64,000 bases of DNA from Gracilimonas sp017641085 (lineage in GTDB: Bacteria > Bacteroidota > Rhodothermia > Balneolales > Balneolaceae), in NCBI RefSeq assembly GCF_046115515.1, contig NZ_CP175953.1; one strand, written 5' to 3'. Below are positions 1 through 7,050 of the stretch, in pieces (position 1 is the stretch's first letter; every line of letters starts with the position of its first letter). The notes beneath the pieces are model-generated. The model saw nothing but the letters and a program-made list of their open reading frames with translations, was not told the origin of the DNA and did not search any database. The position numbers and the translations under genes were made by a program.

Positions 1-2
1 CG

Positions 3-452
3 TTAATCGTTTATTTCGTTATTCGTTGGTTCGTTAATCGAGTAGTCGATTTCCGGTTCTTTGACTTTATTCGCTTTCGATTTGTTTAAATAACCAATAT
101 ATCCGTTAATGAGTTTGATTGTCCTGACGGTTTCTTTTTTAATCTGAGCAACTTCTGATTTGTCGAAATAATTCTCATCAAATCCAACAGACAAATGGTC
201 AATCAATTCATATAAAGAACCACGTGCTTGCCTGCAATATTGAATATTCTCCTGAAAATGAAACCGACCATAGCCTTCCGCTATATTTGCTGTAACCGAG
301 CGCGAAGCTCTAAGCATTTGGTCTTTTAACTTGTAGGTTTCGCTTTTGGGAAGTTTTTCACAAAGTGAAGAAATTCGTTTTCGTAAATCCCTGGAAACCT
401 GCCATACCAGCAAATCTTCAAAAGAGGCTATATCTTTATTCTTATTTACCAA
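3..452 (-). CDS. four-helix-bundle protein, S23 / 23S rRNA intervening-sequence family
   Basis: A 149-residue all-helical protein of the S23/IVS family (the TIGR02436 type). Recognisable family words are FEDLLVWQVSRDL near the N-terminus, DQMLRASRSVTANIAEGYGR in the middle and ARGSLYELIDHL after it. Relatives are encoded inside 23S rRNA intervening sequences of Leptospira, and related Avd proteins work in diversity-generating retroelements; the function of stand-alone copies is unknown. I read the start as TTG at 450-452, preceded by AGGTGG five bases upstream. The C-terminal ~13 residues are encoded by a repeat arm (17-40) whose inverted partner (468-491) lies just upstream of the start. It is read towards the window edge, with pepP behind it. 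Confidence 0.85.
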   Translation of the reverse strand: MVNKNKDIASFEDLLVWQVSRDLRKRISSLCEKLPKSETYKLKDQMLRASRSVTANIAEGYGRFHFQENIQYCRQARGSLYELIDHLSVGFDENYFDKSEVAQIKKETVRTIKLINGYIGYLNKSKANKVKEPEIDYSINEPTNNEIND

Positions 453-491
453 TTACACCACCTTTAACGATTAACGAATCAACGAATAACG
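17..491. repeat. inverted repeat enclosing the S23 gene (arms 17-40 and 468-491)
   Basis: The 24-base arm at 468-491 is the reverse complement of 17-40 with one mismatch (23/24). Each arm is itself quasi-periodic (TTAACGA / CAACGA / TAACG words, period 7-8). One arm lies 16 bases upstream of the S23 start and the other runs into its 3' coding end, so a minus-strand transcript could form a long-range stem around the whole gene. Confidence 0.8.
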
Positions 492-497
492 CCCGCC

Positions 498-1835
498 TTA
501 ACTGCCGATAATCTTCTCCACTTCTTTTCTATCCTTCGGTACATCCGTCAGGTTTTCATATCCGTCGTCAGTTACCACAATGTTATCCTCAATTCTGATG
601 CCACCAAACTCAAACATCTTGGTCAGTTTTTCCGTATTCAGGAATTGGGATTGGTTGTCATCTTCCATAGCCGGTATCAACAGTGCAGGCACGAAATAAC
701 AACCTGGTTCAATGGTAATTACCATTCCCGGCTGCAGGTCTCTGCGGGCACGAAGGTATTTAATACCCGGGCGATCAATTCGATCCACTCCTTTTGGATA
801 CCCTCCAACATCATGCGTATCCAAACCGAGGAAGTGACCCAGCCCGTGCGGGAAGAAAAGAGCAAAAATATCGTTTTCCATGATATCATCTATTGCGCCT
901 TTCACCAGGCCTGCATCTTTCAACCCCTCCATAATCGTACGGGCAGCATGCATATGCAGGTCTTCCATTTTTACACCCGGCTCAATTTTTTCTATAGATG
1001 TATTCAAGGCAGCAAGAACGGCATCATAAACCCCGGCCTGTACATCAGTAAACTTCCCGTTGGCAGGGTACGTCCGTGTAATATCTGACGCATAGCCTTG
1101 ATACTCGTGTCCGGCATCCAGCAGGAACAAATCACCGTCTTTAATCTGGCTGTTATTTTCTACATAATGGAGAATAGCACTGTTTTTTCCACCGGCAAAA
1201 ATTCCATTGTAAGCATCTTGCTGCAGGCCGTTTTCATATTGGATTTTTGTGAACAACGCTTTCAGCTCATATTCATACATCCCGGGCTTTATGGCTTTCA
1301 TTACTTCGGTATGAGCCAGGTTATTCACTGCCGCAGCTTTACGCATGTAGTCCAGCTCTTCGTCTGTTTTCAATACGCGGCAGTAAGTGAGAGCATCATG
1401 CAGAGCCTCCACATCAGCTTCAAAGTCCCGATCCAGGTCCTCAATCAGTTCCGCATCGGCCTCGTTCAGGCAGTACACCTTCTCCGGTTTAATTTTATTC
1501 AGCACCGTCAGAATTTCATTGGCGTAATGCAGGTGATCCGGCCCGTACTGCTCCTGATAAGTTTCCAGCGATTTCACATATCCGTGCCACACCGCATATT
1601 GCGCATCCCGCTTGGGTACAAAAAGGTGATACTCTTCGGTTTTCAGTTCCAGAATAAGGGCACATTCAGGCTCGTTCACACCCGTCAAATACCAGAAATT
1701 AGACTCCTGCCGGAAAGGGTATTCGTAATCGGTCTCATTCCGGTACAGGATATCGGATCCCTGAATAAATACCACTCCGTTCTGGCCTTCATCAAATAGT
1801 GAAAATAGTTTTTCGCGGTGCTTCTGATGCATCAT
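498..1835 (-). CDS. pepP: Xaa-Pro aminopeptidase (M24B metallopeptidase)
   Basis: A cytoplasmic enzyme that removes an N-terminal residue preceding proline. It has 445 residues, the usual length for PepP. An aminopeptidase-P N-terminal domain covers about residues 1-150 and a pita-bread M24 catalytic domain covers about 160-440. The five dinuclear-metal ligands are all visible: D240 and D251 (LLDAGHEY...DITRTYP), H334 (PHGLGHFLG), E376 (ITIEPGCYF) and E416 (IRIEDNIVV). Two adjacent Met codons compete for the start. No signal peptide is seen. It appears to be a single-gene unit between the S23 element and the HSDR_N protein. Confidence 0.95.
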   Translation of the reverse strand: MMHQKHREKLFSLFDEGQNGVVFIQGSDILYRNETDYEYPFRQESNFWYLTGVNEPECALILELKTEEYHLFVPKRDAQYAVWHGYVKSLETYQEQYGPDHLHYANEILTVLNKIKPEKVYCLNEADAELIEDLDRDFEADVEALHDALTYCRVLKTDEELDYMRKAAAVNNLAHTEVMKAIKPGMYEYELKALFTKIQYENGLQQDAYNGIFAGGKNSAILHYVENNSQIKDGDLFLLDAGHEYQGYASDITRTYPANGKFTDVQAGVYDAVLAALNTSIEKIEPGVKMEDLHMHAARTIMEGLKDAGLVKGAIDDIMENDIFALFFPHGLGHFLGLDTHDVGGYPKGVDRIDRPGIKYLRARRDLQPGMVITIEPGCYFVPALLIPAMEDDNQSQFLNTEKLTKMFEFGGIRIEDNIVVTDDGYENLTDVPKDRKEVEKIIGS

Positions 1836-1907
1836 TGCTGTATAAATTTGATTGATTGTAAGGATGTCAAGAATACCAAAATGCGAGACTAATATCGACT
1901 CGCCGGG

Positions 1908-2822
1908 TCAGGAATATCGGCTCAATACTTCATGAAATCCGTCGGACAAATCCCCGATCTTTTTACTAAAACCAGATTTCATTTCTTCTGCCAGATTCAG
2001 CTTGTGAACTCCTTTCCCTGAGTGAACCTCCGCTGCCCGGTTTTCATTCTCTGTAAGCGCATTTAAAGATACGGTACAGAAAGCTGTATTTGCTCCATTC
2101 ACGTTCAGCACCGTATTCAAACGGGTCTCACCATTTAGATTAGCCGATAAACACAGTCCCACCTTCCGGTTCTCTTTAAACCCAAAAATGCGGTAGTAAT
2201 GTGCCAGAGCAAACTCGGGAGGGAAATCATCAAACCCCAGATATTTTACGGGTTGATGGGGCTCCTCATACAACTGCATGCATGATTCCAAAGCAAATGA
2301 TGAAGCTTCCTGATTCAGTTTCTCACCAATGAAACTACGTTCTGTCCAGTATGCTAAATCCCGGGAAACTTTTTTTGTAGAATGGAATAACTCGGGGAGA
2401 TCCGGTAAAAATTTTACTTCTTCCCCCTCAACTTCAAACCAATAATCAAGGGTTCCGTTGCTGACGAGCAAGTAAGGAGCACCGACTTTCTGGTTATACC
2501 TCGCAACTTGTATCGCCGCCTTCTCATCCAGTTTGATATCGGGAGCCTTGCATTCAACCAGTAGTAGTGGCTTGAAATCACTGTCATAACAAATAATATC
2601 CGTACGGGAAGAGGATTTGTCGCCGGGAAGTTTTACCGGGCTCTCAAAGGAAATGCGGGAAGCTGACAGCCCTGCTTCTAAAATCAGATAATCCACCAAT
2701 GCCAAGCGAACTTGCTCCTCCGGACGAATGGCAAACGTCTTTTTCAGAATGGGATTCCAGAGCCGTTTTTCTCCTTCTCTGAACCTGAATTGAGGAAAGT
2801 GTGAGAGTGCTTTGCTTAACAA
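1908..2822 (-). CDS. type I restriction R-subunit N-terminal-like (HSDR_N_2) nuclease-fold protein
   Basis: A 304-residue protein whose residues ~30-130 match the HSDR_N_2 pattern, a PD-(D/E)XK nuclease fold. The acidic and lysine residues are in place: D75 in RTDIICYD, then E90-C-K92 in LLVECKAP. The following QVARYNQK helix and YLLVSNGTLDYWF strand are also typical. The C-terminal half is not recognised. No helicase, specificity or methylase gene lies nearby, so it is not part of a visible restriction system. Stand-alone members of this family are common in Bacteroidota and of unknown role. Nuclease activity is an inference from the fold only. Confidence 0.8.
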   Translation of the reverse strand: MLSKALSHFPQFRFREGEKRLWNPILKKTFAIRPEEQVRLALVDYLILEAGLSASRISFESPVKLPGDKSSSRTDIICYDSDFKPLLLVECKAPDIKLDEKAAIQVARYNQKVGAPYLLVSNGTLDYWFEVEGEEVKFLPDLPELFHSTKKVSRDLAYWTERSFIGEKLNQEASSFALESCMQLYEEPHQPVKYLGFDDFPPEFALAHYYRIFGFKENRKVGLCLSANLNGETRLNTVLNVNGANTAFCTVSLNALTENENRAAEVHSGKGVHKLNLAEEMKSGFSKKIGDLSDGFHEVLSRYS

Positions 2823-2878
2823 TAGTGAGGATTCGGGTTAAAAAAATCACAAAGAACCTACTAATAATTAGAATAGCT

Positions 2879-2930
2879 TTCAGCACTCAGCTATCAATTC
2901 TATTCACTTTACTGATAGCTGAAGTCTGAA
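2879..2930. repeat. imperfect intergenic palindrome downstream of yidC
   Basis: Arms 2879-2896 and 2913-2930 are reverse complements at 15 of 18 positions, with 10 perfect pairs nearest the 16-base loop (TCAGCTATCA / TGATAGCTGA). AGCT-containing words repeat (CAGCTATC, GATAGCTG, AAAGCTAAAAGCTG). It has no U-tract on the yidC-transcript side, so it is not a classical terminator. It resembles the other quasi-repetitive palindromes in this window. Confidence 0.55.
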
Positions 2931-2944
2931 AGCTAAAAGCTGAC

Positions 2945-4750
2945 TTACGCCTTGGCTTCTTCTTTGTCTCCATGCAGGCTTCGCTTAATGAAGAACTGCT
3001 GGATAATGGAAAGCACGTTGAATACGAGGTAGTATAAACTCAGTCCCGCCGCAAAGTTGTTGAAGATAAATAACAACATTACCGGGAAAATGTATTGAAG
3101 CATCTTCATCTGTCCGGCCATCGGGCTGCTTCCGCCACCGCCGCTCATACCGCCGGTAAGTTTACTCTGAACCACCATGGCAGCGGTCATCAGCAATACA
3201 AAACCCGCAATTTGTTCTCCCAGAAATGGAATACTGAATGGCAGGCTAAGGATATAATCGGGAGCAGAAAGGTCGGTTGCCCACAGAAATTCTTCCTGTC
3301 GGATTAAGATCGAGTTCTGGAAATAACGCCAAAGTGTAATCAGGATTGGAAACTGAAGCAGGTTAGGCAAACATCCGCCGAGCGGATTCACCTTGTTCTT
3401 CCGGTACAGATCCATCGTCGCTTTTTGCTGCTTCTGCGGATTGTCTTTGTACTTCTCCTGTATCTCTTTCATCTGGGGCTGCAGCTCACCCATGGCCGCC
3501 ATACTCTTGTAACTCTTATAAGTTAGCGGAGAGAGAACCAGCTTAACCAGGGCCGCAAACACAATTATGATGACTCCAAAATTGGAAATAAACCCTGACA
3601 GAAATTCAAAGAACGGAATCACCAGCCACTTCACAAAAGGATCGGAGAACCAGCGCAACCAGCTCCACCCGATATCCACCATATCGTACGCATGGTCATC
3701 CACTTTTACGATTTCACGGTATTTCATAGGACCCACATACAGCTGGAATGAAGTTGCGCCCTGTTCATCCAGGTCGGTACGGATTGATGAACGGTACCGA
3801 TGCTCAGTATTTTGATTGTCTGCCGCGCCGGTTACTTCTCCAATCAGCATAGCTGCATCGGTTGGCGACATCGGCTTAATAAGCTGCGTAAAAAATTTCG
3901 TTTTGGTAGCCGCCCAGTCAATGTTTCCATTGATAGTGGTTTCTTCACGGCCGGCTTCGTCCAGTTTAAATTGCTCCAGCTCGCCTCCGGCATAGACATA
4001 GGCTGAGGTTGCGAGTGCATCCTGCGTATGGTCTTTTTCAGTGAAGCGTAGGGGTGATGTCCACCCAAAGTCGATGCTTCTTCCCACCACATAATCCTGA
4101 AGGCCTACAAACTGTACATCAACGTCAATCTCATAGTTATTGCCGTTGAGCAAATAGGTGAGAATAACTTCACGCCCATCCTGAAGCTCCAGTTCATAAC
4201 AAATTTCCCGCTGCTCGCCGGAAGCAATAGCCATACTTGAGCCGGGAGTAACCTGCTCGAATAAAATATTCTGGGTTTCTACGTTGTAATTTTCAGTAGA
4301 TAAAAATCCGATGTTGTAGGCAGAATGCGCCGTGTCTGCGATTAACTGAACCGGACGTCCATCCCAGGTATCGTAATTGTTGAGGATAAATGAATTAGGC
4401 CCTGCCCCGCGATTGGTAAAGGTCACGGTGTATAGCGGAGTAGTAACTTCGATTTCCGTTTCTTCAGTTACCGGGCTGCTGGCAAATAACCCGCGTACTT
4501 CAGGTGCATCATCCTGCTCCTGGCTTATGGATTGCTCCCGGGGTTGTGTTTGCTGCTGTTGTTCGTCATCAGCGACCGCTGTGCGGTCTAAAGAGTCCTG
4601 TCGGTTTTGTTCAATCTGGGCAAGACTGTCTTGCACGGCCTGCTCTCTTCGCTGGTTTGCCAGTTCTTCTTCGGATGGCATTGTGAAATAAAACCATCCC
4701 AGCATGAGTAGAAAAATTAAGACAAATCCGGTTGCGGTATTCTTATCCAA
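2945..4750 (-). CDS. yidC: membrane protein insertase YidC
   Basis: Inserts and folds inner-membrane proteins, alone or with SecYEG. It has 601 residues. An N-terminal membrane anchor (FVLIFLLMLGWFYF, about residues 9-22) is followed by a Gln/Glu-rich linker with a QQQQTQ stretch, a large periplasmic beta domain (about 95-350), and the conserved five-helix core (about 370-590) with the LVLSPLTYKSYKSM and NPLGGCLPNLLQFPI segments. The C-terminus is short and positively charged. It starts 12 bases after the rnpA stop, so rpmH-rnpA-yidC looks like one transcript, the common bacterial arrangement. The small yidD gene often found between rnpA and yidC is missing here. Confidence 0.97.
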   Translation of the reverse strand: MDKNTATGFVLIFLLMLGWFYFTMPSEEELANQRREQAVQDSLAQIEQNRQDSLDRTAVADDEQQQQTQPREQSISQEQDDAPEVRGLFASSPVTEETEIEVTTPLYTVTFTNRGAGPNSFILNNYDTWDGRPVQLIADTAHSAYNIGFLSTENYNVETQNILFEQVTPGSSMAIASGEQREICYELELQDGREVILTYLLNGNNYEIDVDVQFVGLQDYVVGRSIDFGWTSPLRFTEKDHTQDALATSAYVYAGGELEQFKLDEAGREETTINGNIDWAATKTKFFTQLIKPMSPTDAAMLIGEVTGAADNQNTEHRYRSSIRTDLDEQGATSFQLYVGPMKYREIVKVDDHAYDMVDIGWSWLRWFSDPFVKWLVIPFFEFLSGFISNFGVIIIVFAALVKLVLSPLTYKSYKSMAAMGELQPQMKEIQEKYKDNPQKQQKATMDLYRKNKVNPLGGCLPNLLQFPILITLWRYFQNSILIRQEEFLWATDLSAPDYILSLPFSIPFLGEQIAGFVLLMTAAMVVQSKLTGGMSGGGGSSPMAGQMKMLQYIFPVMLLFIFNNFAAGLSLYYLVFNVLSIIQQFFIKRSLHGDKEEAKA

Positions 4751-4762
4751 AAGTACAGATGT

Positions 4763-5194
4763 TTAAATAGGTGAAGGTTTGGAAGTCAGTGTTGAGCGTA
4801 ACTGCTTGAGTAAGTCGGTGACGCTACGCTCGGCCATATCAAAAGTCAGATTAGCATGTTTTGCCATGAAAACGTAGTGGAGTCCCATTTCTGTTATTTC
4901 CGGCAATTCGGTAATGATATGTTGGTTAAGTCGGTAAGCTTCGCGTAGCAGTCGCTTGGTGCGAATACGTTTAACTGCGTTACCGATTTTTTTTGGAGCG
5001 ATGAAGCCAACAAGAACATTCTTATCGGCATCGGGGTACGTGCGGTATCGAAGGTTTACTTCTTTGGAAGTAAGAAGAGAGGAGCTTGAAAACAGCTCCT
5101 CAAAATTTCGCCTGCCACGTAAAATATGAGATTTAGATAAAGTAAATCTGCGATCAGGAGAATCCGTATGGTTACTTGGCTCCTTTTCTCTCAT
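4763..5194 (-). CDS. rnpA: ribonuclease P protein component
   Basis: The protein subunit that helps RNase P RNA mature tRNA 5' ends. It has 143 residues, slightly long because of a ~15-residue polar N-terminal extension before the family core RFTLSKSHILRGRRNFEELF. The RNA-binding signature NAVKRIRTKRLLREAYR is intact. The ATG at 5192-5194 is the only plausible start, since no other start codon lies between it and the core. It falls inside the 3' end of rpmH, so the two genes overlap by 23 bases in different frames, suggesting translational coupling. Confidence 0.93.
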   Translation of the reverse strand: MREKEPSNHTDSPDRRFTLSKSHILRGRRNFEELFSSSSLLTSKEVNLRYRTYPDADKNVLVGFIAPKKIGNAVKRIRTKRLLREAYRLNQHIITELPEITEMGLHYVFMAKHANLTFDMAERSVTDLLKQLRSTLTSKPSPI

Positions 5195-5330
5195 CGCTAA
5201 CGGTTAGCTTATGACGGCCTTTCTTGCGACGGTTTTTCAATGTCTTACGTCCATTTTTGGTAGACATGCGTTCGCGGAAACCGTGCTTGTTCTTTCGCTT
5301 CTTGTTACTTGGTTGGTACGTGCGTTTCAT
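5172..5330 (-). CDS. rpmH: 50S ribosomal protein L34
   Basis: A 52-residue, very basic ribosomal protein read directly from the sequence. It begins MKRTYQPSNKKRKNKHGF and contains the L34 hallmarks FRERMSTKNGRKTL and RRKKGRHKLTVS. The ATG is at 5328-5330 and the TAA at 5172-5174. The last residues (DERKGAK) extend past the usual L34 end and overlap the first eight codons of rnpA. It leads the rpmH-rnpA-yidC group. The upstream 5331-5509 stretch is AT-rich and presumably holds its promoter, but I could not fix one, and I saw no dnaA gene or cluster of DnaA boxes. Confidence 0.95.
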   Translation of the reverse strand: MKRTYQPSNKKRKNKHGFRERMSTKNGRKTLKNRRKKGRHKLTVSDERKGAK

Positions 5331-5509
5331 GAATTAGGATATTTTGCATTCAATTTCTTATCCGAAAAAGGCTTTAAATATAAAGAGAATCTCAGAAAAA
5401 TCAGAACTATTATTTTACTGATTAACCTTCTTCGGGTGTCTTAAGCTTTTCTTGCCTAAATAACTTTAAAAATAACTCAAAATTTGTTCCAATGAGCCGA
5501 TTGAAGGGC

Positions 5510-5599
5510 TTAATTCTTACTCAGCTTCACCGACAGATATGGAAACAGTGGTGTTTGGTTTACCCGCTGCAGCGTGTTGATATCAAAATTGAAAAACAT
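5510..5599 (-). pseudogene. remnant of a TonB-dependent receptor 3' end
   Basis: The stretch 5513-5593 matches 7054-7134, the 3' end of the intact TonB receptor gene, with about one mismatch. Translated, it gives FNFDINTLQRVN followed by PYLSVKLSKN and a stop, the exact C-terminus of that receptor. Nothing else of the receptor remains: upstream (5600-5629) the similarity ends and the DUF4249-like lipoprotein gene begins. The gene order (lipoprotein, then receptor end, both minus strand) copies that at 7.0-10.2 kb, so this is the deleted or converted end of a second module. Confidence 0.85.
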
Positions 5600-5629
5600 A
5601 CACCCTGTAATAACTTGAGTTATTGACAG

Positions 5630-6442
5630 CTAACAATCTGGTGGGCATACGCGAGAAGTATCAATTGGTATTGCCAGTGTATCCTCATAATAAGCCCCCA
5701 ATCTTTGTGTACTCTCAAAAATATCAAATTCTTCTATGAAAATACTTTCAGCAAAACCCTTACTATAATGTGCATAGCTTAAATAGAAATATTCCGAGAC
5801 AAGATCTGTACACCGGAGCATAGCCCTCGTAAACGGAACTAATTTTAATTCATCTACCGGAATAAATGTTAGAGATAATGAGGTTGTTGTCGAATCAGCA
5901 CTTAATAAATATTGTCTCGCTCCCCAATAAATACTTCCACTGAGACTAAAACCAATTTTATAAGTAAATGAACTCCCGTTTACAGGATCAAAGCTAACTT
6001 GAATGGGAGTGTAACAATCTTGATTAACTGGCTCGGCTACCGGTACCGGATAAGTTGGTGATAATATCGTTTTAGAAACAAAGTGGCCGTCTGGTCGCGT
6101 AACTTTAAACTTGTAACGTGTATCAGGAGCGATGGGTTGATTAACTACGTAATTATATTGATACAGTCCTTCATATTCTCTTCGCCGTTGCCCGAGGGTT
6201 TCCAAAGATCCATCATCTAAATTTTTTAAAGTAACTTCAAAATTCAATTCACGAGTTGCTTCGGTTGTGAATGGTGCATTTAAGTCCCTCACCCGTATGA
6301 AATTGGTTTCTTTATCTAAGTCAAGTGCTCCGTAAAAAGCAATAATTCCATTATTATCAACCGGCTCAAGTGAATTATCACAACTAATCGTGCCAACAAG
6401 AAGTAAACAAATAGAAAATGTTTGAATTTTTAGATTACTCAT
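5630..6442 (-). CDS. DUF4249-like lipoprotein (module copy A)
   Basis: A 270-residue predicted envelope lipoprotein, paralogous along its length to the protein at 9339-10169. Shared words include CDNSLEP, ATRE/ATTE and PTYPVPVAEPVNQDCYTP, with the shared ending FESTQRLGAYYED...VCPPDC. The start at 6440-6442 gives a short signal peptide (MSNLKIQTFSICLLLVGTISC) with a weak lipobox; an upstream TTG would add seven residues. DUF4249-like proteins usually accompany TonB receptors, but this copy's receptor is only a remnant just downstream, so its partner is lost or is the receptor at 7.05-9.34 kb. The ligand is unknown. Two pairs of cysteines (CYTP, CPPDC) may form disulfides. Confidence 0.7.
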   Translation of the reverse strand: MSNLKIQTFSICLLLVGTISCDNSLEPVDNNGIIAFYGALDLDKETNFIRVRDLNAPFTTEATRELNFEVTLKNLDDGSLETLGQRRREYEGLYQYNYVVNQPIAPDTRYKFKVTRPDGHFVSKTILSPTYPVPVAEPVNQDCYTPIQVSFDPVNGSSFTYKIGFSLSGSIYWGARQYLLSADSTTTSLSLTFIPVDELKLVPFTRAMLRCTDLVSEYFYLSYAHYSKGFAESIFIEEFDIFESTQRLGAYYEDTLAIPIDTSRVCPPDC

Positions 6443-6504
6443 GGAATAAATATAAAGCACCAATTCTAAAGTTTTAGAATTTGTGCTAATTTTTCGTCTA
6501 ATTA

Positions 6505-6906
6505 TTAGTCAATAGAATCAGCTACGTAATCTACTGGTCCTGTGCTGGCAATAACTACCCCAGAAGAATTTAAAGCCTCAACCCTATAACGAATTTGTTT
6601 TAATCCTGTACCCAGCATTGCTCCATTAACATCTACATCAACAAAAGAACTATTAGCAGATACTGAAAACGCTAGCTCTTTATCAACTCCACCCAATGCT
6701 GGAGTAGGTAATCTTTTAAAGACATATGAACTAGCTCCTGAATACGATGTCCATGCCAAATCTGGATCACCATAGGAAAGTGTCCCGGTTAATGTAAATG
6801 AAGAATCAATATTAATTCTGGGTGAGTCATAGCTTGAACTTGCAGTCGTTATTACCAAAACAGCTGCACTCACAATTACTAAGATTAAATATTTTATATT
6901 TCTCAT
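6505..6906 (-). CDS. small exported protein, fibronectin-III-like
   Basis: A 133-residue protein not recognised as a named family. It begins with a signal peptide or anchor (YLILVIVSAAVLVITTAS). The rest is Ser/Thr-rich and has the look of one beta-sandwich domain of fibronectin type III type (LAWTSYSGASSYVFKR early, then RYRVEALNSSGVVIAST). It lies between the intact TonB receptor and lipoprotein copy A on the same strand, 144 bases after the receptor gene, and could be transcribed with that module. Its role is not known. Confidence 0.6.
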   Translation of the reverse strand: MRNIKYLILVIVSAAVLVITTASSSYDSPRINIDSSFTLTGTLSYGDPDLAWTSYSGASSYVFKRLPTPALGGVDKELAFSVSANSSFVDVDVNGAMLGTGLKQIRYRVEALNSSGVVIASTGPVDYVADSID

Positions 6907-7050
6907 CTGTACCCTTGTATTATTTAAGGTTAAAAGGTTGCATTCTAATTATATATATATATGTATAAAATCAAATTAAAATTTAACTTTAACCCATAGA
7001 GCTAATAATTCATTACCAGGCACCGATTTGAGGCTTTATCAGATCTACAT

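Noticed and set aside
3..452. Diversity-generating retroelement with an Avd protein
   Set aside because: The S23 protein resembles Avd in fold, but there is no reverse transcriptase nor template/variable repeat in the window.
645..1799. Open frames on the plus strand at 645-1088 and 1098-1799
   Set aside because: They lie antisense to pepP, which has all catalytic residues; no recognisable protein.
1908..2822. Restriction-modification system
   Set aside because: Only the HSDR_N-type nuclease-fold protein is present; no helicase, specificity subunit or methylase nearby.
5211..5444. 77-codon plus-strand open frame over the rpmH region
   Set aside because: It is antisense to rpmH and its promoter region; composition and content are not protein-like.
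5331..5509. Replication origin next to rpmH-rnpA-yidC
   Set aside because: These genes often lie near oriC, but I see no dnaA, no cluster of DnaA boxes and no AT-rich repeats of the expected kind.
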